Source: an uncultured Alphaproteobacteria bacterium (GTDB taxonomy: Bacteria; Pseudomonadota; Alphaproteobacteria; Rhizobiales; Ancalomicrobiaceae). From it: a stretch of 64,000 bases of DNA. How positions within the stretch are numbered: the first letter of the stretch is position 1; every line of letters starts with the position of its first letter. Shown here one piece after another: positions 16,876 through 24,808 of the stretch. The stretch lies in the NCBI GenBank assembly GCA_937864925.1, contig CALMFH010000153.1, forward strand, positions 43,446-107,445, written 5' to 3'. Position numbers and translations under genes: made by a program. The notes under the pieces were generated by a model. It was not told the DNA's origin and did not search any database. It was given only the letters and a program-made list of their open reading frames with translations.

Positions 16876-17696
16876 GGGGTTTTCTCCGCTCCGCCGATCT
16901 CGATCGCGCTCCACAGGCGCCGGTAGTGGTCCTCGAACCCCGGGGCGAAGCGGGCCTCGTGTACCTCGCGCGGCCGGCCGATCGCGATCGCCTCGTCGAG
17001 CTTGATGCGCGACGGGCGGTGCGACAGCACGATCACCCGATCGGCGAGAGTGATCGCCTCGACGATGTCGTGGGTGACGAAGACCACCGTCTTGCCGGTG
17101 GCGTTCCACAGCCGCATCAGATCCGCCTGGAGCACGACCTTGAGCTGGGCGTCGAGCGGCCCGAAGGGCTCGTCCATCAACAGCGTCGGCGGGTCGTAGA
17201 TCAGGGTCCGCGCCAACATGGCGCGCTTGCGCATGCCGCCGGAGAGCTGGTTGGGGTGATGGTGTTCGAAGCCGCCGAGGCCGACGTCGGCGAGCATCCG
17301 ACGCACCCGCTCGCGCCGCTCGGCCTTGGGGATGCCACGGATCTCGAGCGGCACCGCGACGTTGTCCTCGACCGTCAGCCACGGCATCAGGCTGTCGTGC
17401 TGCGTCAGGTAACCGATCTCGGAATTGACGCCGGTGATCGGATGGCCGTGGCAGGCGACCGTGCCCGACGTCGGTGTGTCGAGCCCGGCCATGAGATTGA
17501 GGACCGTCGACTTGCCGCTGCCGCTCGGCCCGACGATCGCCAGGAACTCGCCCTTGCGCACCTCGAGATCGAAGTCGCGGAGCACTTCGAACTGCCCTTT
17601 GCGCGACGCGAACACCTTTCCGACCTTGCGGAATTCGATGTCGAGCGCCGCCCTCGCCGGACCGAAGTCTCGGCGCGTGGACCCAGGATTTTCCAT
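16872..17696 (-). CDS. NitT/TauT-type ABC transporter ATPase
   Basis: A 274-residue ATPase with Walker A GPSGSGKST, Q-loop YLTQHDSLMPW, signature LSGGMRKRAMLARTL, Walker B TLLMDEPFGPLD and the switch histidine in VTHDIVEA. The QHDSLMPWLTV stretch is characteristic of SsuB/TauB-type proteins. I chose ATG 17694-17696 (MENPGS) behind GGGAGG; a longer upstream frame is arginine-rich and overlaps no signal. An 87-base gap separates it from the upstream hydratase gene, the widest in this operon, so an internal promoter is possible. Confidence 0.9.
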   Translation of the reverse strand: MENPGSTRRDFGPARAALDIEFRKVGKVFASRKGQFEVLRDFDLEVRKGEFLAIVGPSGSGKSTVLNLMAGLDTPTSGTVACHGHPITGVNSEIGYLTQHDSLMPWLTVEDNVAVPLEIRGIPKAERRERVRRMLADVGLGGFEHHHPNQLSGGMRKRAMLARTLIYDPPTLLMDEPFGPLDAQLKVVLQADLMRLWNATGKTVVFVTHDIVEAITLADRVIVLSHRPSRIKLDEAIAIGRPREVHEARFAPGFEDHYRRLWSAIEIGGAEKTP

Positions 17697-17783
17697 GATG
17701 CGGCCCTCCCTCGGGCACTCGGGCGTCGATCGCCTCTCTCGGGCGGGCCGGCACGACCGTCGGTGGCGCCGGCCCACAGGTCG

Positions 17784-18665
17784 TCAGGCGGTGAAGCGCG
17801 CCGAGGCGCGCATCGCCAGTTCGCCGGAGGGGCCTCGAGCCCAGAGATCGAGTGCGGCGGCATCCCCCTCGACGGATTTCGCCTCGAGCGTGAATGGCGC
17901 CGAGCCGAACAGCGGATGGACGCCGCGGAACTCGAAGCGCTCGAGCGCCGCGTCCGGTCGGATCGATGCGGCGAAGTTCTGCAGGAGCGTCGCGGTCAGC
18001 GGCCCGTGCACCACCAGATCGGGGTAGTGCTCCTCGTTCCGGGCATAGGCCTGGTCGTAGTGGATGCGGTGACCGTTGTAGGTGAGCGCCGAATAGCGGA
18101 AGAGCAACGTCGTGTCGGGGACGATCACTTCGTGCCATTCGGCCCCGTCCGGCGCCGGGGTGAGGGCGGGCGCCGGTCCACCGGCGAGGGCGGCCTCGCG
18201 GTAGACGATGTCCTGCTCCTCGACGATGCGCTCGATGCCGTCCGAGGTGAGGCGGTGGGTCACGGTGACGAAGACCAGCCGCCCGGCGCGACCGGACTTG
18301 GCTTCGACCTTGTCGATGGTGCTGCGCCGCCGCGCCTCGCCGCCGACGGTGAGCCGGCCGGCATGAGCGATCCGTCCACCCGCCCACATGCGGCGCGGCA
18401 GCGGCACCGGGGGCAGGAACCCGCCGCGCTTCGGATGGCCGTCGACCCCCAGTCCGCGGCGCTGCACGAAGGGGTTGAAGTAGAGCCAGTGCCAGCCCGG
18501 CGGCAGCGCCTCGCCCGACTGCGGCGCCCGCTCGAGATCGAGCGCCGCCGCCAGGGCGGCGACGCGTTCGGGGTCGATGAAGTCTTCGACCACCTCCTCG
18601 CGCCCGACCCAATCCTGCCAGTTCGGCTCGGCAGCGCTGCTGCCGGCGTCGGAGTTCTCGCTCAT
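17784..18665 (-). CDS. HTD2/MaoC-type acyl-CoA hydratase (mesaconyl-C4-/itaconyl-CoA hydratase-like)
   Basis: A 293-residue double-hotdog hydratase. The N-terminal half contains the family block PPGWHWLYFNPFVQRRGLG...HPKRGGFLPPVPLPRRMW, and the C-terminal half has the catalytic hydratase-2 motif YNGHRIHYDQAYA followed by YPDLVVHGPL. This arrangement is shared by fungal Htd2, Chloroflexus mesaconyl-C4-CoA hydratase and bacterial itaconyl-CoA hydratase. It would add water to an unsaturated dicarboxyl-CoA and give a hydroxyacyl-CoA for the CitE-like lyase. Start ATG 18663-18665. The gene lies 19 bases after a class III CoA-transferase gene. Confidence 0.82.
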   Translation of the reverse strand: MSENSDAGSSAAEPNWQDWVGREEVVEDFIDPERVAALAAALDLERAPQSGEALPPGWHWLYFNPFVQRRGLGVDGHPKRGGFLPPVPLPRRMWAGGRIAHAGRLTVGGEARRRSTIDKVEAKSGRAGRLVFVTVTHRLTSDGIERIVEEQDIVYREAALAGGPAPALTPAPDGAEWHEVIVPDTTLLFRYSALTYNGHRIHYDQAYARNEEHYPDLVVHGPLTATLLQNFAASIRPDAALERFEFRGVHPLFGSAPFTLEAKSVEGDAAALDLWARGPSGELAMRASARFTA

Positions 18666-18684
18666 CGTCTCGTTCCGTTCCGTC

Positions 18685-19875
18685 CTAGTAGATGACCTGG
18701 GCGTCGACGAGCGCGTCGCGCTCGGCCTTGCCGAGCCCGAGCAACTCGCCGAACACGTGGTCCTCGTCCTCGCCGAGCCGTGGCGTGCCACGATCGAGCC
18801 CGGTCTGCGAGCGCGAGAACCGCACCGGCACCGACAGCGCGGCGCGCCGGTTCCCCTCGAGATCGTCGACGTCGATCACCATGCCGCGCTCCCTGAGGTG
18901 GCCATCGTGGACGACGTCGTGGATGGTGGCCGAGACGTGGGCGGCGACGCCCGCCGCCTGGAGTTCGGCCGCCGCCGCGTCCGCATCCCGGGTCGCCGCC
19001 CAGCGCTCGATTTCGACGTCGAGCACGTCGCGACGGGCATGGCGGTCGGCCTCGCTGCGGAAGCGCGGGTCGGCGGCGAGATCCGGTCGGCCGATGACGC
19101 GGGCGAAGGCCTGCCATGCCGCATCGGAGTGGACGGCGATGGTCAGCCAGCGGTCCCTGTCGCGGGAATGGTAGACCCCGTGGGGTGCCATCCGCGGATG
19201 CTCGTTGCCGAGACGATGGGGCTCGCCACCGGCGGCGGCGAGGAGCATCGCCTCGCCGTTCAGCGAGGCCGCAACTTCGCGCGCGCTGACGTCGACGTGA
19301 CCGCCTTCGCCGGTCCGGCGCAGATGCTGGACGGCTGCGAGCGTCGCCATGGCGGCGTTCATCCCGACCGAGTGATCCATGACGTGGCGCATCTCCACCG
19401 GCGGACCATCGACATAACCGGTGAGCCACCCGAGCGCGCCCCAGGCCCCGAACAGCGGCGCATAGCCGGCGAAATGGGCGTCGGGACCGGTCTGCCCGGA
19501 AGAGGAGACCGAGGTCATCACCAGGTTCGGCCTGATCGCCGAGAGGTCCTTCCAACCGAGACCGAGGCGATCCATGACGCCCGGACGGAAGCTCTCGCAG
19601 GCGACGTCGCTCACCGCCACCAGCCGCTTGGCCAGTTCGACGCCGCGACGATCCTTGAGGTTGAGGCGGATCGACAGCTTGTTCGAGGCGACCTGATCGA
19701 AGCTCGCCGGTCCCATCCGTCCGTAGACCGCATGCGGTTTGCGAAAGATGTCGGGGCGGAGCGCGCTCTCGATCTTGATGCACTCGGCGCCCAACTGCGA
19801 CAGCATGTGTGTGCAGAAGGGACCGGCGGCGTGCACCGTGAAGTCGGCGATCCTCAGTCCAGCGAGCGGCTTCAT
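18685..19875 (-). CDS. Class III (CaiB/BaiF) CoA-transferase
   Basis: A 396-residue family III CoA-transferase, which moves CoA between carboxylic acids. Family blocks include MKPLAGLRIADFTVHAAGPF, LSQLGAECIKIES, NKLSIRLNLKD and ESFRPGVMDRLGLG. At the position where formyl-CoA transferase has its catalytic Asp169 (MQDA), this protein reads SAREVA, with Glu by my eye alignment. ATG 19873-19875 overlaps the preceding CoA-transferase gene by 4 bases; two tandem coupled genes of this family suggest a heteromeric enzyme or paired substrates. The long arginine-rich extension upstream is antisense-type and excluded. Confidence 0.88.
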   Translation of the reverse strand: MKPLAGLRIADFTVHAAGPFCTHMLSQLGAECIKIESALRPDIFRKPHAVYGRMGPASFDQVASNKLSIRLNLKDRRGVELAKRLVAVSDVACESFRPGVMDRLGLGWKDLSAIRPNLVMTSVSSSGQTGPDAHFAGYAPLFGAWGALGWLTGYVDGPPVEMRHVMDHSVGMNAAMATLAAVQHLRRTGEGGHVDVSAREVAASLNGEAMLLAAAGGEPHRLGNEHPRMAPHGVYHSRDRDRWLTIAVHSDAAWQAFARVIGRPDLAADPRFRSEADRHARRDVLDVEIERWAATRDADAAAAELQAAGVAAHVSATIHDVVHDGHLRERGMVIDVDDLEGNRRAALSVPVRFSRSQTGLDRGTPRLGEDEDHVFGELLGLGKAERDALVDAQVIY

Positions 19876-21086
19876 CTTGCCTCCACGGCCTGTTTCTGTG
19901 TCGTCCCGATCGGTGCGGTGATCCGGTCCTGGCTCTCGCCGAGACGGGGCGGCCCGGCCCTGAGGCGGAGGGGCGCATCGCCGACGTGGAACGGGGCGAC
20001 CAGCGTCTGACAGGGTCCGAAGCCCGGAATCTCGACCGTCTGGAAGAGCCCTCGCGCCCGCTCGTGTTCCCCGGCGACCACGTCGGCAGGGCTTGCGTAT
20101 TTCGCCATCGGCACGCCCAGCCGCTGGGCTCGGGTGACGAGGTCCGCCGTCGTGTGGGTCCGCGCCCAGGCGCGGATCTCGGCATTGATCTCGGCACCGC
20201 GTCGGCTGCGCTCCAGCGGATCGGCGAGCCGCGGATCGAGCGCCCAGGTGGGGCGTTCCATCAGATCCACCAATCCCCGCCACTGCCGCTCTTCGAGCGT
20301 CAGCAGCTCGACATAACCGTCGGCGCATTCGAGGACGCCGCCGTATTTGAACGAACGGGTGACCCGATGTTCGAGCGATCCGTCGCCGTAGCGCTGCACG
20401 GCGAAGGCCCCGACCGCCAGGGTCGCATCCTGGATCGAGACGTCGACGCCCTGTCCTTCGACCCGCCGCCCCGCAGCACCCCCGCCATCGGCGAGAAGCG
20501 CCGCCAGCGCCCCGAGGGCGGCGACGATACCACCCTGCATCTCGGCGAAGTGGCCGTGGATCTTGAGCGGCGGCCGGTCGGGGAAGAGTTCCGCCGAGAG
20601 GCCGTTGGGCAGGAGATAGCCTTCACCGGCGGCGTGGATCAGGTTGATCTCTTCCCCGTCCCAATGCGCCTTGGACCCCACGGCGCCGAAGGGCAGCACC
20701 GAGACCGAGACGAGTCGGGGGTGACGGACCCGTAGGTCGTGGTCGTCGAGACCCAGGCGACCGCGCTCGTCGAGCGGCAGGTCGCAGAGGAAAACGTCAG
20801 CGGTCGAGAGCAGCGCCTCGAAGTCGGCACGGCCCTCGGCGTCGGCGAGGTCGCAGACGACGCTGCCCTTGCCGGCCGCCAGATAGGAGAAGAGCGCGCC
20901 GACCTCCGCGGTCCCCGGCAGGAACGGCGGCTCCCGCCTGAGGGGCGTGCCACCCGGCGGCTCCACCAGCAGCGTTTCGGCGCCGAGGGTGGCGAGGAGG
21001 CGGCCCGCATAGGCCGCCCCCACACCACGCGACAGTTCCACGACGTTCAGGCCTGCCAGCGGCAGCCCGACGGTGCTTCGAGCCAT
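19872..21086 (-). CDS. Class III (CaiB/BaiF) CoA-transferase
   Basis: A 404-residue family III CoA-transferase with LAGLNVVELSRGVGAAYAGR, LLATLGAETLLVEPP and DVSIQDATLAV. The Asp in SIQDA aligns with the Frc catalytic aspartate. The N-terminal CoA-binding part deviates from the neighbours (for example VVCDLADAEGRADFEALL), so it is not a recent duplicate of the gene at 18685. Start ATG 21084-21086, 10 bases after the MaoC2 gene stop. It probably acts together with the adjacent paralog in activating the dicarboxylate. Other possibilities are racemase or carnitine-type transferase members of the family. Confidence 0.88.
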   Translation of the reverse strand: MARSTVGLPLAGLNVVELSRGVGAAYAGRLLATLGAETLLVEPPGGTPLRREPPFLPGTAEVGALFSYLAAGKGSVVCDLADAEGRADFEALLSTADVFLCDLPLDERGRLGLDDHDLRVRHPRLVSVSVLPFGAVGSKAHWDGEEINLIHAAGEGYLLPNGLSAELFPDRPPLKIHGHFAEMQGGIVAALGALAALLADGGGAAGRRVEGQGVDVSIQDATLAVGAFAVQRYGDGSLEHRVTRSFKYGGVLECADGYVELLTLEERQWRGLVDLMERPTWALDPRLADPLERSRRGAEINAEIRAWARTHTTADLVTRAQRLGVPMAKYASPADVVAGEHERARGLFQTVEIPGFGPCQTLVAPFHVGDAPLRLRAGPPRLGESQDRITAPIGTTQKQAVEAR

Positions 21087-21096
21087 GACGACCTCG

Positions 21097-22302
21097 TCAG
21101 CGGACGGTGGGCAGGTCGAGGTCGCACTGAGCGCCGTCGAAGAACACGCGATTGTTCACGTTTCGAGACGGCAACAGCACCGTGGCGAGGCCGGGCGTGG
21201 TGATCTCGCCGCGCTGGTTCTCGCCCCAGATCTCCAGGTCGACCAGGGCGAAGCCGTCCTTGACGTACTTGCGCGCCACGCGGCCCTTGCACCAGGTCGA
21301 GTCGCCCATGGTGTTGAAGCGGCGCATCTCTGTACGCACCCGCTTGAGGAAGGCGGCGTCACCCATCCAGTTGGTGACGAGGCTCGCCATCCAGGAGGAC
21401 CGCTGCGGGCCGTAGTCGTAGGTGCCGGGGACGCCGACCTCCTTGGCGACCGACTCGCGATGGTGGCCGATGCCGGTGTATTCGATACCGCCGCCGGCTT
21501 CCGGATTGCGGAAGAAGTGGCCTGGGTGCTTCACCGCCGCCTTCAGCACGATGCCGTGGGTGTGGCCGCGACCGCAGCCGACGAGGAAGCCCATGGTGTC
21601 CATCAGCGACAGCGGGCCGCGGACGATCGGCGGCAGCACTTCGCCCTCGGTCACGTCCTCCCAGTAGCGCACCTGATTGCCGCGGATGTTCTCGTCCTCC
21701 TTGAGGATCGCCTCGTCGAGCGCCGCGAACTCCTCGGGGGTGTATTCGTGAGTGGTGATGTCCTTGTACTTGCCGGCGTCGCGGGCCGCCTTGCGTTCGT
21801 GGCGGGTGCAGGTGCCGAGTGCCCGGGCGACGAGTTCGCCGCGCTGATTGGCATAGGTCGCCTCGACGTACTGCAGCACCAGACGGCCGGAGAACTTGCT
21901 CTCCTTCTCCTCGACGCCGACGACGCGTTCGATCGCGGTGATGCGGTCGCCCGGACGGATGTGGCGGAAGAGCTCCCAGTCGTTGCCGGCGTAGAAGCCG
22001 TGCACGCCCGGCAGGCCCCAGCGGGTCCGGCCGATCCAGCCGAAGGCCATCGGGAACATCGGATGGGCGACCACCGACCCCTGCCGGCTCTGCCGGCCGT
22101 GTTCGGCGTCGCGATAGAGCGGGTTGAGGTCGCCGATGCCGTTGCAGAAGTTGCGGATGGTGTCGAGGCTGGCGTCCTGCAGATAGGGCCCTTCCGGGCG
22201 CAGATGCAGGCCGATCATCGACCGCGCTTCGGCGACCGCCTCGTCGGTGATCTTGCCTTCGGCCGGCGCGCTTCCGACGTCGCCTTCGGTGACTGCGTTC
22301 AT
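21097..22302 (-). CDS. Two-domain MaoC-family acyl-CoA dehydratase
   Basis: A 401-residue protein with two hotdog regions. The N-terminal region carries an R-hydratase-like site (GIGDLNPLYRDAEHGRQS, then VVAHPMFPMAFGW). The C-terminal region holds RYWEDVTEGEVLPP and, near the end, CKGRVARKYVKDGFALVDLEIWGENQRGE, as in FAS1-like dehydratase fusions. It differs in family and order of motifs from the HTD2-type gene at 17784. ATG 22300-22302 follows GGAGAACGAA. Its place in the operon suggests hydration or dehydration of an acyl-CoA intermediate. Two dissimilar hydratases in one operon imply two hydration steps or two substrates. Confidence 0.82.
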   Translation of the reverse strand: MNAVTEGDVGSAPAEGKITDEAVAEARSMIGLHLRPEGPYLQDASLDTIRNFCNGIGDLNPLYRDAEHGRQSRQGSVVAHPMFPMAFGWIGRTRWGLPGVHGFYAGNDWELFRHIRPGDRITAIERVVGVEEKESKFSGRLVLQYVEATYANQRGELVARALGTCTRHERKAARDAGKYKDITTHEYTPEEFAALDEAILKEDENIRGNQVRYWEDVTEGEVLPPIVRGPLSLMDTMGFLVGCGRGHTHGIVLKAAVKHPGHFFRNPEAGGGIEYTGIGHHRESVAKEVGVPGTYDYGPQRSSWMASLVTNWMGDAAFLKRVRTEMRRFNTMGDSTWCKGRVARKYVKDGFALVDLEIWGENQRGEITTPGLATVLLPSRNVNNRVFFDGAQCDLDLPTVR

Positions 22303-22331
22303 TTCGTTCTCCAGTTTGCCTTTTCGAGGGT

Positions 22332-23222
22332 TCAGAATTCGGAGGAGGAGGCGCGCGCCAGGGCCACGGCGGCCAGCGGCGGCAGATCCTCGAGACTTCG
22401 GGCGACGTGCACGCCGGCGGCGGTCAGCGCCTCGACCTTCGCCGCCCAGGTCTCGGCGTGGGAGCCGATCAACGCGGCGGCATGGCCCATTTTCTTGCCG
22501 GCAGGTGCGGTCCGCCCGACGAGCAGGGCGACGACGGGCTTGGCGTCGGCGCGGCGGGCATAGTCGGCGAGGGCGTATTCCTCGGTGCCGCCGATCTCGC
22601 CGAGATAGACGAGGACGCGGGTGTCGGGGTCGTGATGGAAGAGGGTGACGGCGGTCGCCGCGTCGATGCCGCGCACCGGATCGCCGCCGATGCCGAGGAC
22701 GCTGGTCTGGCCGAGCCCGGCGGCGGTCAGGCGATGGCAGGCCTCGTAGGACAACGAGCCGCTGCGCGAGATGACGCCGAGCGGCCCCGGGGAAAAGCAG
22801 AACGACGGCATGAAACCGAGCTTCGCCTTGCCCGGCGAGATCAGGCCCGGGGAGTTCGGGCCGACGAGGTCCGAGCCGTGGGCGAGTGCCGCCGCGCGCA
22901 TTTCCATGGCGTCGAGCACCGGCAGGCCGTCACCCGGATAGGCGACGAGCGGACAGCCGGCCTCGATCGTCTCGACCACGGCATCGAGCGCGACGGTGGC
23001 CGGAACGTAGACCAGCGCCGCGTTGGCGCCGGTCTCGCGCAGCGCATCGGCGACGCGGCCGAAGACCGGCACCCCCTCGACGACCCGACCGTCGCCGCCC
23101 GGCGCCACACCGGCCACCACACGGGTACCGGACGCGGCGAGGTCGCGGGCGGAGAAGGCGCCGAACTTGCCGGTGATGCCGACGATCACGACGCGCGCGT
23201 CTTCGTGGAGGAGGATGCTCAT
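22332..23222 (-). CDS. Succinyl-/malate-CoA-ligase-like alpha subunit
   Basis: A 296-residue ADP-forming acyl-CoA synthetase alpha subunit. CoA-binding features are VGITGKFGAFSARDL and VAGVAPGG; catalytic features are LGVISRSGSLSYE, LGIGGDPVRG and the phospho-histidine site KKMGHAAAL (His247). It resembles SucD and the MtkB subunit of malate-CoA ligase. ATG 23220-23222 overlaps the beta-subunit stop by 4 bases. As it sits in an organic-acid operon away from TCA genes, I infer that it activates the imported acid rather than serving the TCA cycle. Confidence 0.85.
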   Translation of the reverse strand: MSILLHEDARVVIVGITGKFGAFSARDLAASGTRVVAGVAPGGDGRVVEGVPVFGRVADALRETGANAALVYVPATVALDAVVETIEAGCPLVAYPGDGLPVLDAMEMRAAALAHGSDLVGPNSPGLISPGKAKLGFMPSFCFSPGPLGVISRSGSLSYEACHRLTAAGLGQTSVLGIGGDPVRGIDAATAVTLFHHDPDTRVLVYLGEIGGTEEYALADYARRADAKPVVALLVGRTAPAGKKMGHAAALIGSHAETWAAKVEALTAAGVHVARSLEDLPPLAAVALARASSSEF

Positions 23223-24343
23223 GCGGCGATCTCCGTCCGCGAGACGATGTCGGCGACCGCCCGTTCGAGCGAGGTATGATTGGCGTAACCGGCGTCCCGC
23301 AGGATCTCGGTGGCCTTGTCGCTGCTGGTTCCGGCGAGGCGCAGCGCCACCGGTTTCCCCGACGTCCTGCGTGCCAGCACGTCGACCAATGTGCGGGCGA
23401 CGCGATCGGTGTGGAGACCGCCGCCGAACATGCTGACGAGGATGCCCTGCACCCCCGGCGCCCGATCGAGGAGATCGAAGGCGAGGTCGAATCCGGCCGG
23501 TGTCGGATTGCCGCTGACGTCGAGGAAACAGGCCGGCGACGATCCCGCCGCATCGATGGCGTCCATCGCCGCCATGGTCATGCCGGCGCCGCCGGAGACC
23601 AGCCCGACCCGCCCCTCGAGCCAGACCAGCATGAGATTGCCGTCGGAGCAGCGGCGGATGTCCTCGTCCGCCGCCTCGCGTTCGGTGGCGATCGCCTCCG
23701 CGGTGCGAGATCGACGGAACGCTGCGGCCTCGTCGAGGACCACCTTGGCATCGGCGGCGACCAGCGATCCGTCCTTGCGGACGACCAGCGGATTGACCTC
23801 GACGGTCAGGCATTCGTTGTCGACGGCGACCTGCAACAGGCGCCGCGCCAGACCGACGACCTTCTCGCGGATCTTCGCGTCCGGCTCGACCGCTTCGAGG
23901 ATCCGGCGGAAGCGATGTCCCTGGAAGTTCCGGGGCAGCCCGAAGGCATAGGCCGTCGGTGCCGGCCCCTGTTCGATGTCGACGCCGCCCCGCGGCGAGT
24001 AGAGAACGGTCATGCCGCCGACCCGGCCGTCGACGATCACCGCCAGATACAGCTCGCGATCGATGTCGAGCCAACTCTCGACCAGAATCGACTTCGGACG
24101 CTCGCCACCGAACTCCGTCGACATGATCATGCAGAATGCATTATCGAGTTGGGCAAGATCTTCGCACTTCAGCACACCTCCGGATTTGCCCCGGCCACCG
24201 GCGCTCACTTGAGCCTTGGCGGCGACCGGATACGCGATCGGACGAACAGCGAGTTCCTCACGGCTCGACGCTTCAAAGCTCTGAGGAACGGGGATACGCG
24301 CTTCGCGGAGAAGGGCTTTCCCTCGGGCTTCGGTCAACAACAT
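23219..24343 (-). CDS. Succinyl-/malate-CoA-ligase-like beta subunit
   Basis: An ATP-grasp beta subunit of about 374 residues. It has the SucC/MtkA-type N-terminus LLTEARGKALLREARIPVP, KAQVSAGGRGKSGGV, VEVNPLVV, and the C-terminal GGLHTDRVARTLVD. The start at ATG 24341-24343 is preferred. A second ATG at 24358 lies inside the operator and would add five residues. Neither has a good ribosome site, and the predicted transcription start coincides with the 24343 ATG, so the mRNA may be leaderless. The coding region also holds an internal operator copy (24129-24149). It pairs with the alpha subunit as the first two genes of the operon. Confidence 0.85.
   Translation of the reverse strand: MLLTEARGKALLREARIPVPQSFEASSREELAVRPIAYPVAAKAQVSAGGRGKSGGVLKCEDLAQLDNAFCMIMSTEFGGERPKSILVESWLDIDRELYLAVIVDGRVGGMTVLYSPRGGVDIEQGPAPTAYAFGLPRNFQGHRFRRILEAVEPDAKIREKVVGLARRLLQVAVDNECLTVEVNPLVVRKDGSLVAADAKVVLDEAAAFRRSRTAEAIATEREAADEDIRRCSDGNLMLVWLEGRVGLVSGGAGMTMAAMDAIDAAGSSPACFLDVSGNPTPAGFDLAFDLLDRAPGVQGILVSMFGGGLHTDRVARTLVDVLARRTSGKPVALRLAGTSSDKATEILRDAGYANHTSLERAVADIVSRTEIAA
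24129..24149. promoter_or_regulatory. Intragenic operator copy (site 3) in the CoA-ligase beta gene
   Basis: ATGCAGAATGCAT (24129-24141) matches the operator core at 12 of 13 positions, and an overlapping variant ATGCATTATCGAG begins at 24137. The same overlapping arrangement occurs in site 2, with which it shares a 15-mer on the opposite strand (TGCATTCTGCATGAT). The centre is 217 bases from the promoter operator at 24352, a spacing compatible with looping. It lies within codons for Asn-Ala-Phe-Cys-Met, so chance cannot be excluded, but the shared extended match argues against it. Confidence 0.5.
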
Positions 24344-24344
24344 A

Positions 24345-24377
24345 GATGCATAATGCATTCTTTAAGTTCGATGTCAA
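24345..24377 (-). promoter_or_regulatory. Predicted promoter with overlapping operator (site 4) of the CoA-ligase operon
   Basis: On the minus strand TTGACA (24372-24377) is followed after 16 bases by CATTAT (24350-24355). The palindrome ATGCATAATGCAT (24346-24358) covers the whole -10 box, which is a classical repression geometry. The expected start of transcription, 6-7 bases past the -10, falls on the A of the ATG at 24343. Confidence 0.65.
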
Positions 24378-24808
24378 CGGTCATTCGTGAATTCGGCGGG
24401 AGGGGAGGGCGGGGTCGCCGTCATGGCATGCGGTGCGCCTCGATGTACATCGATCGCACGGTCCGCGAAATGCCGCATCCGCGCGGCCGAGCCGAGATCC
24501 TCGGGCATTCTGGTCGGCGATTCCGAGGAATTTGCTTGATTCAGCAGAGAATTCTTCACACATCGCGGTCGAATTGGGAGTTCACCCGTCATGCTGATCG
24601 GCATGTCTCGATCTGGGGGCGATCACGTTCGACAGTGGTACGGCCTACGCGGCAGACGCCGGCCCGAGGTGCCGACCGACAACCGTCGGCGCCCGATTGA
24701 CACTCCGTAGATCGATAATGCATTTTATATAGACAATCGTCAGTGCTGTTCGATCGCGAGGTCGGGCGGCGCGAAGCGGCCAATCGCTCTCCTTGGACCG
24801 GAGTTCAC
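24359..24808. other. Divergent intergenic region, 450 bases
   Basis: It separates the CoA-ligase operon (minus) from the third CoA-transferase gene (plus). Apart from the promoter/operator elements at both ends I see no gene: frames are short and lack motifs. The middle (about 24,520-24,560) is less GC-rich than its surroundings. Confidence 0.55.
24697..24726 (+). promoter_or_regulatory. Predicted promoter with operator variant (site 5) of the third CoA-transferase gene
   Basis: TTGACA (24697-24702) is followed after 18 bases by CATTTT (24721-24726). ATCGATAATGCAT at 24711-24723 matches the operator core at 11 of 13 positions and overlaps the spacer and -10 box. The -10 box is poor and the exact start is uncertain. 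The reverse complement shares AATGCATTATCGA with the intragenic site 3. Confidence 0.5.
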
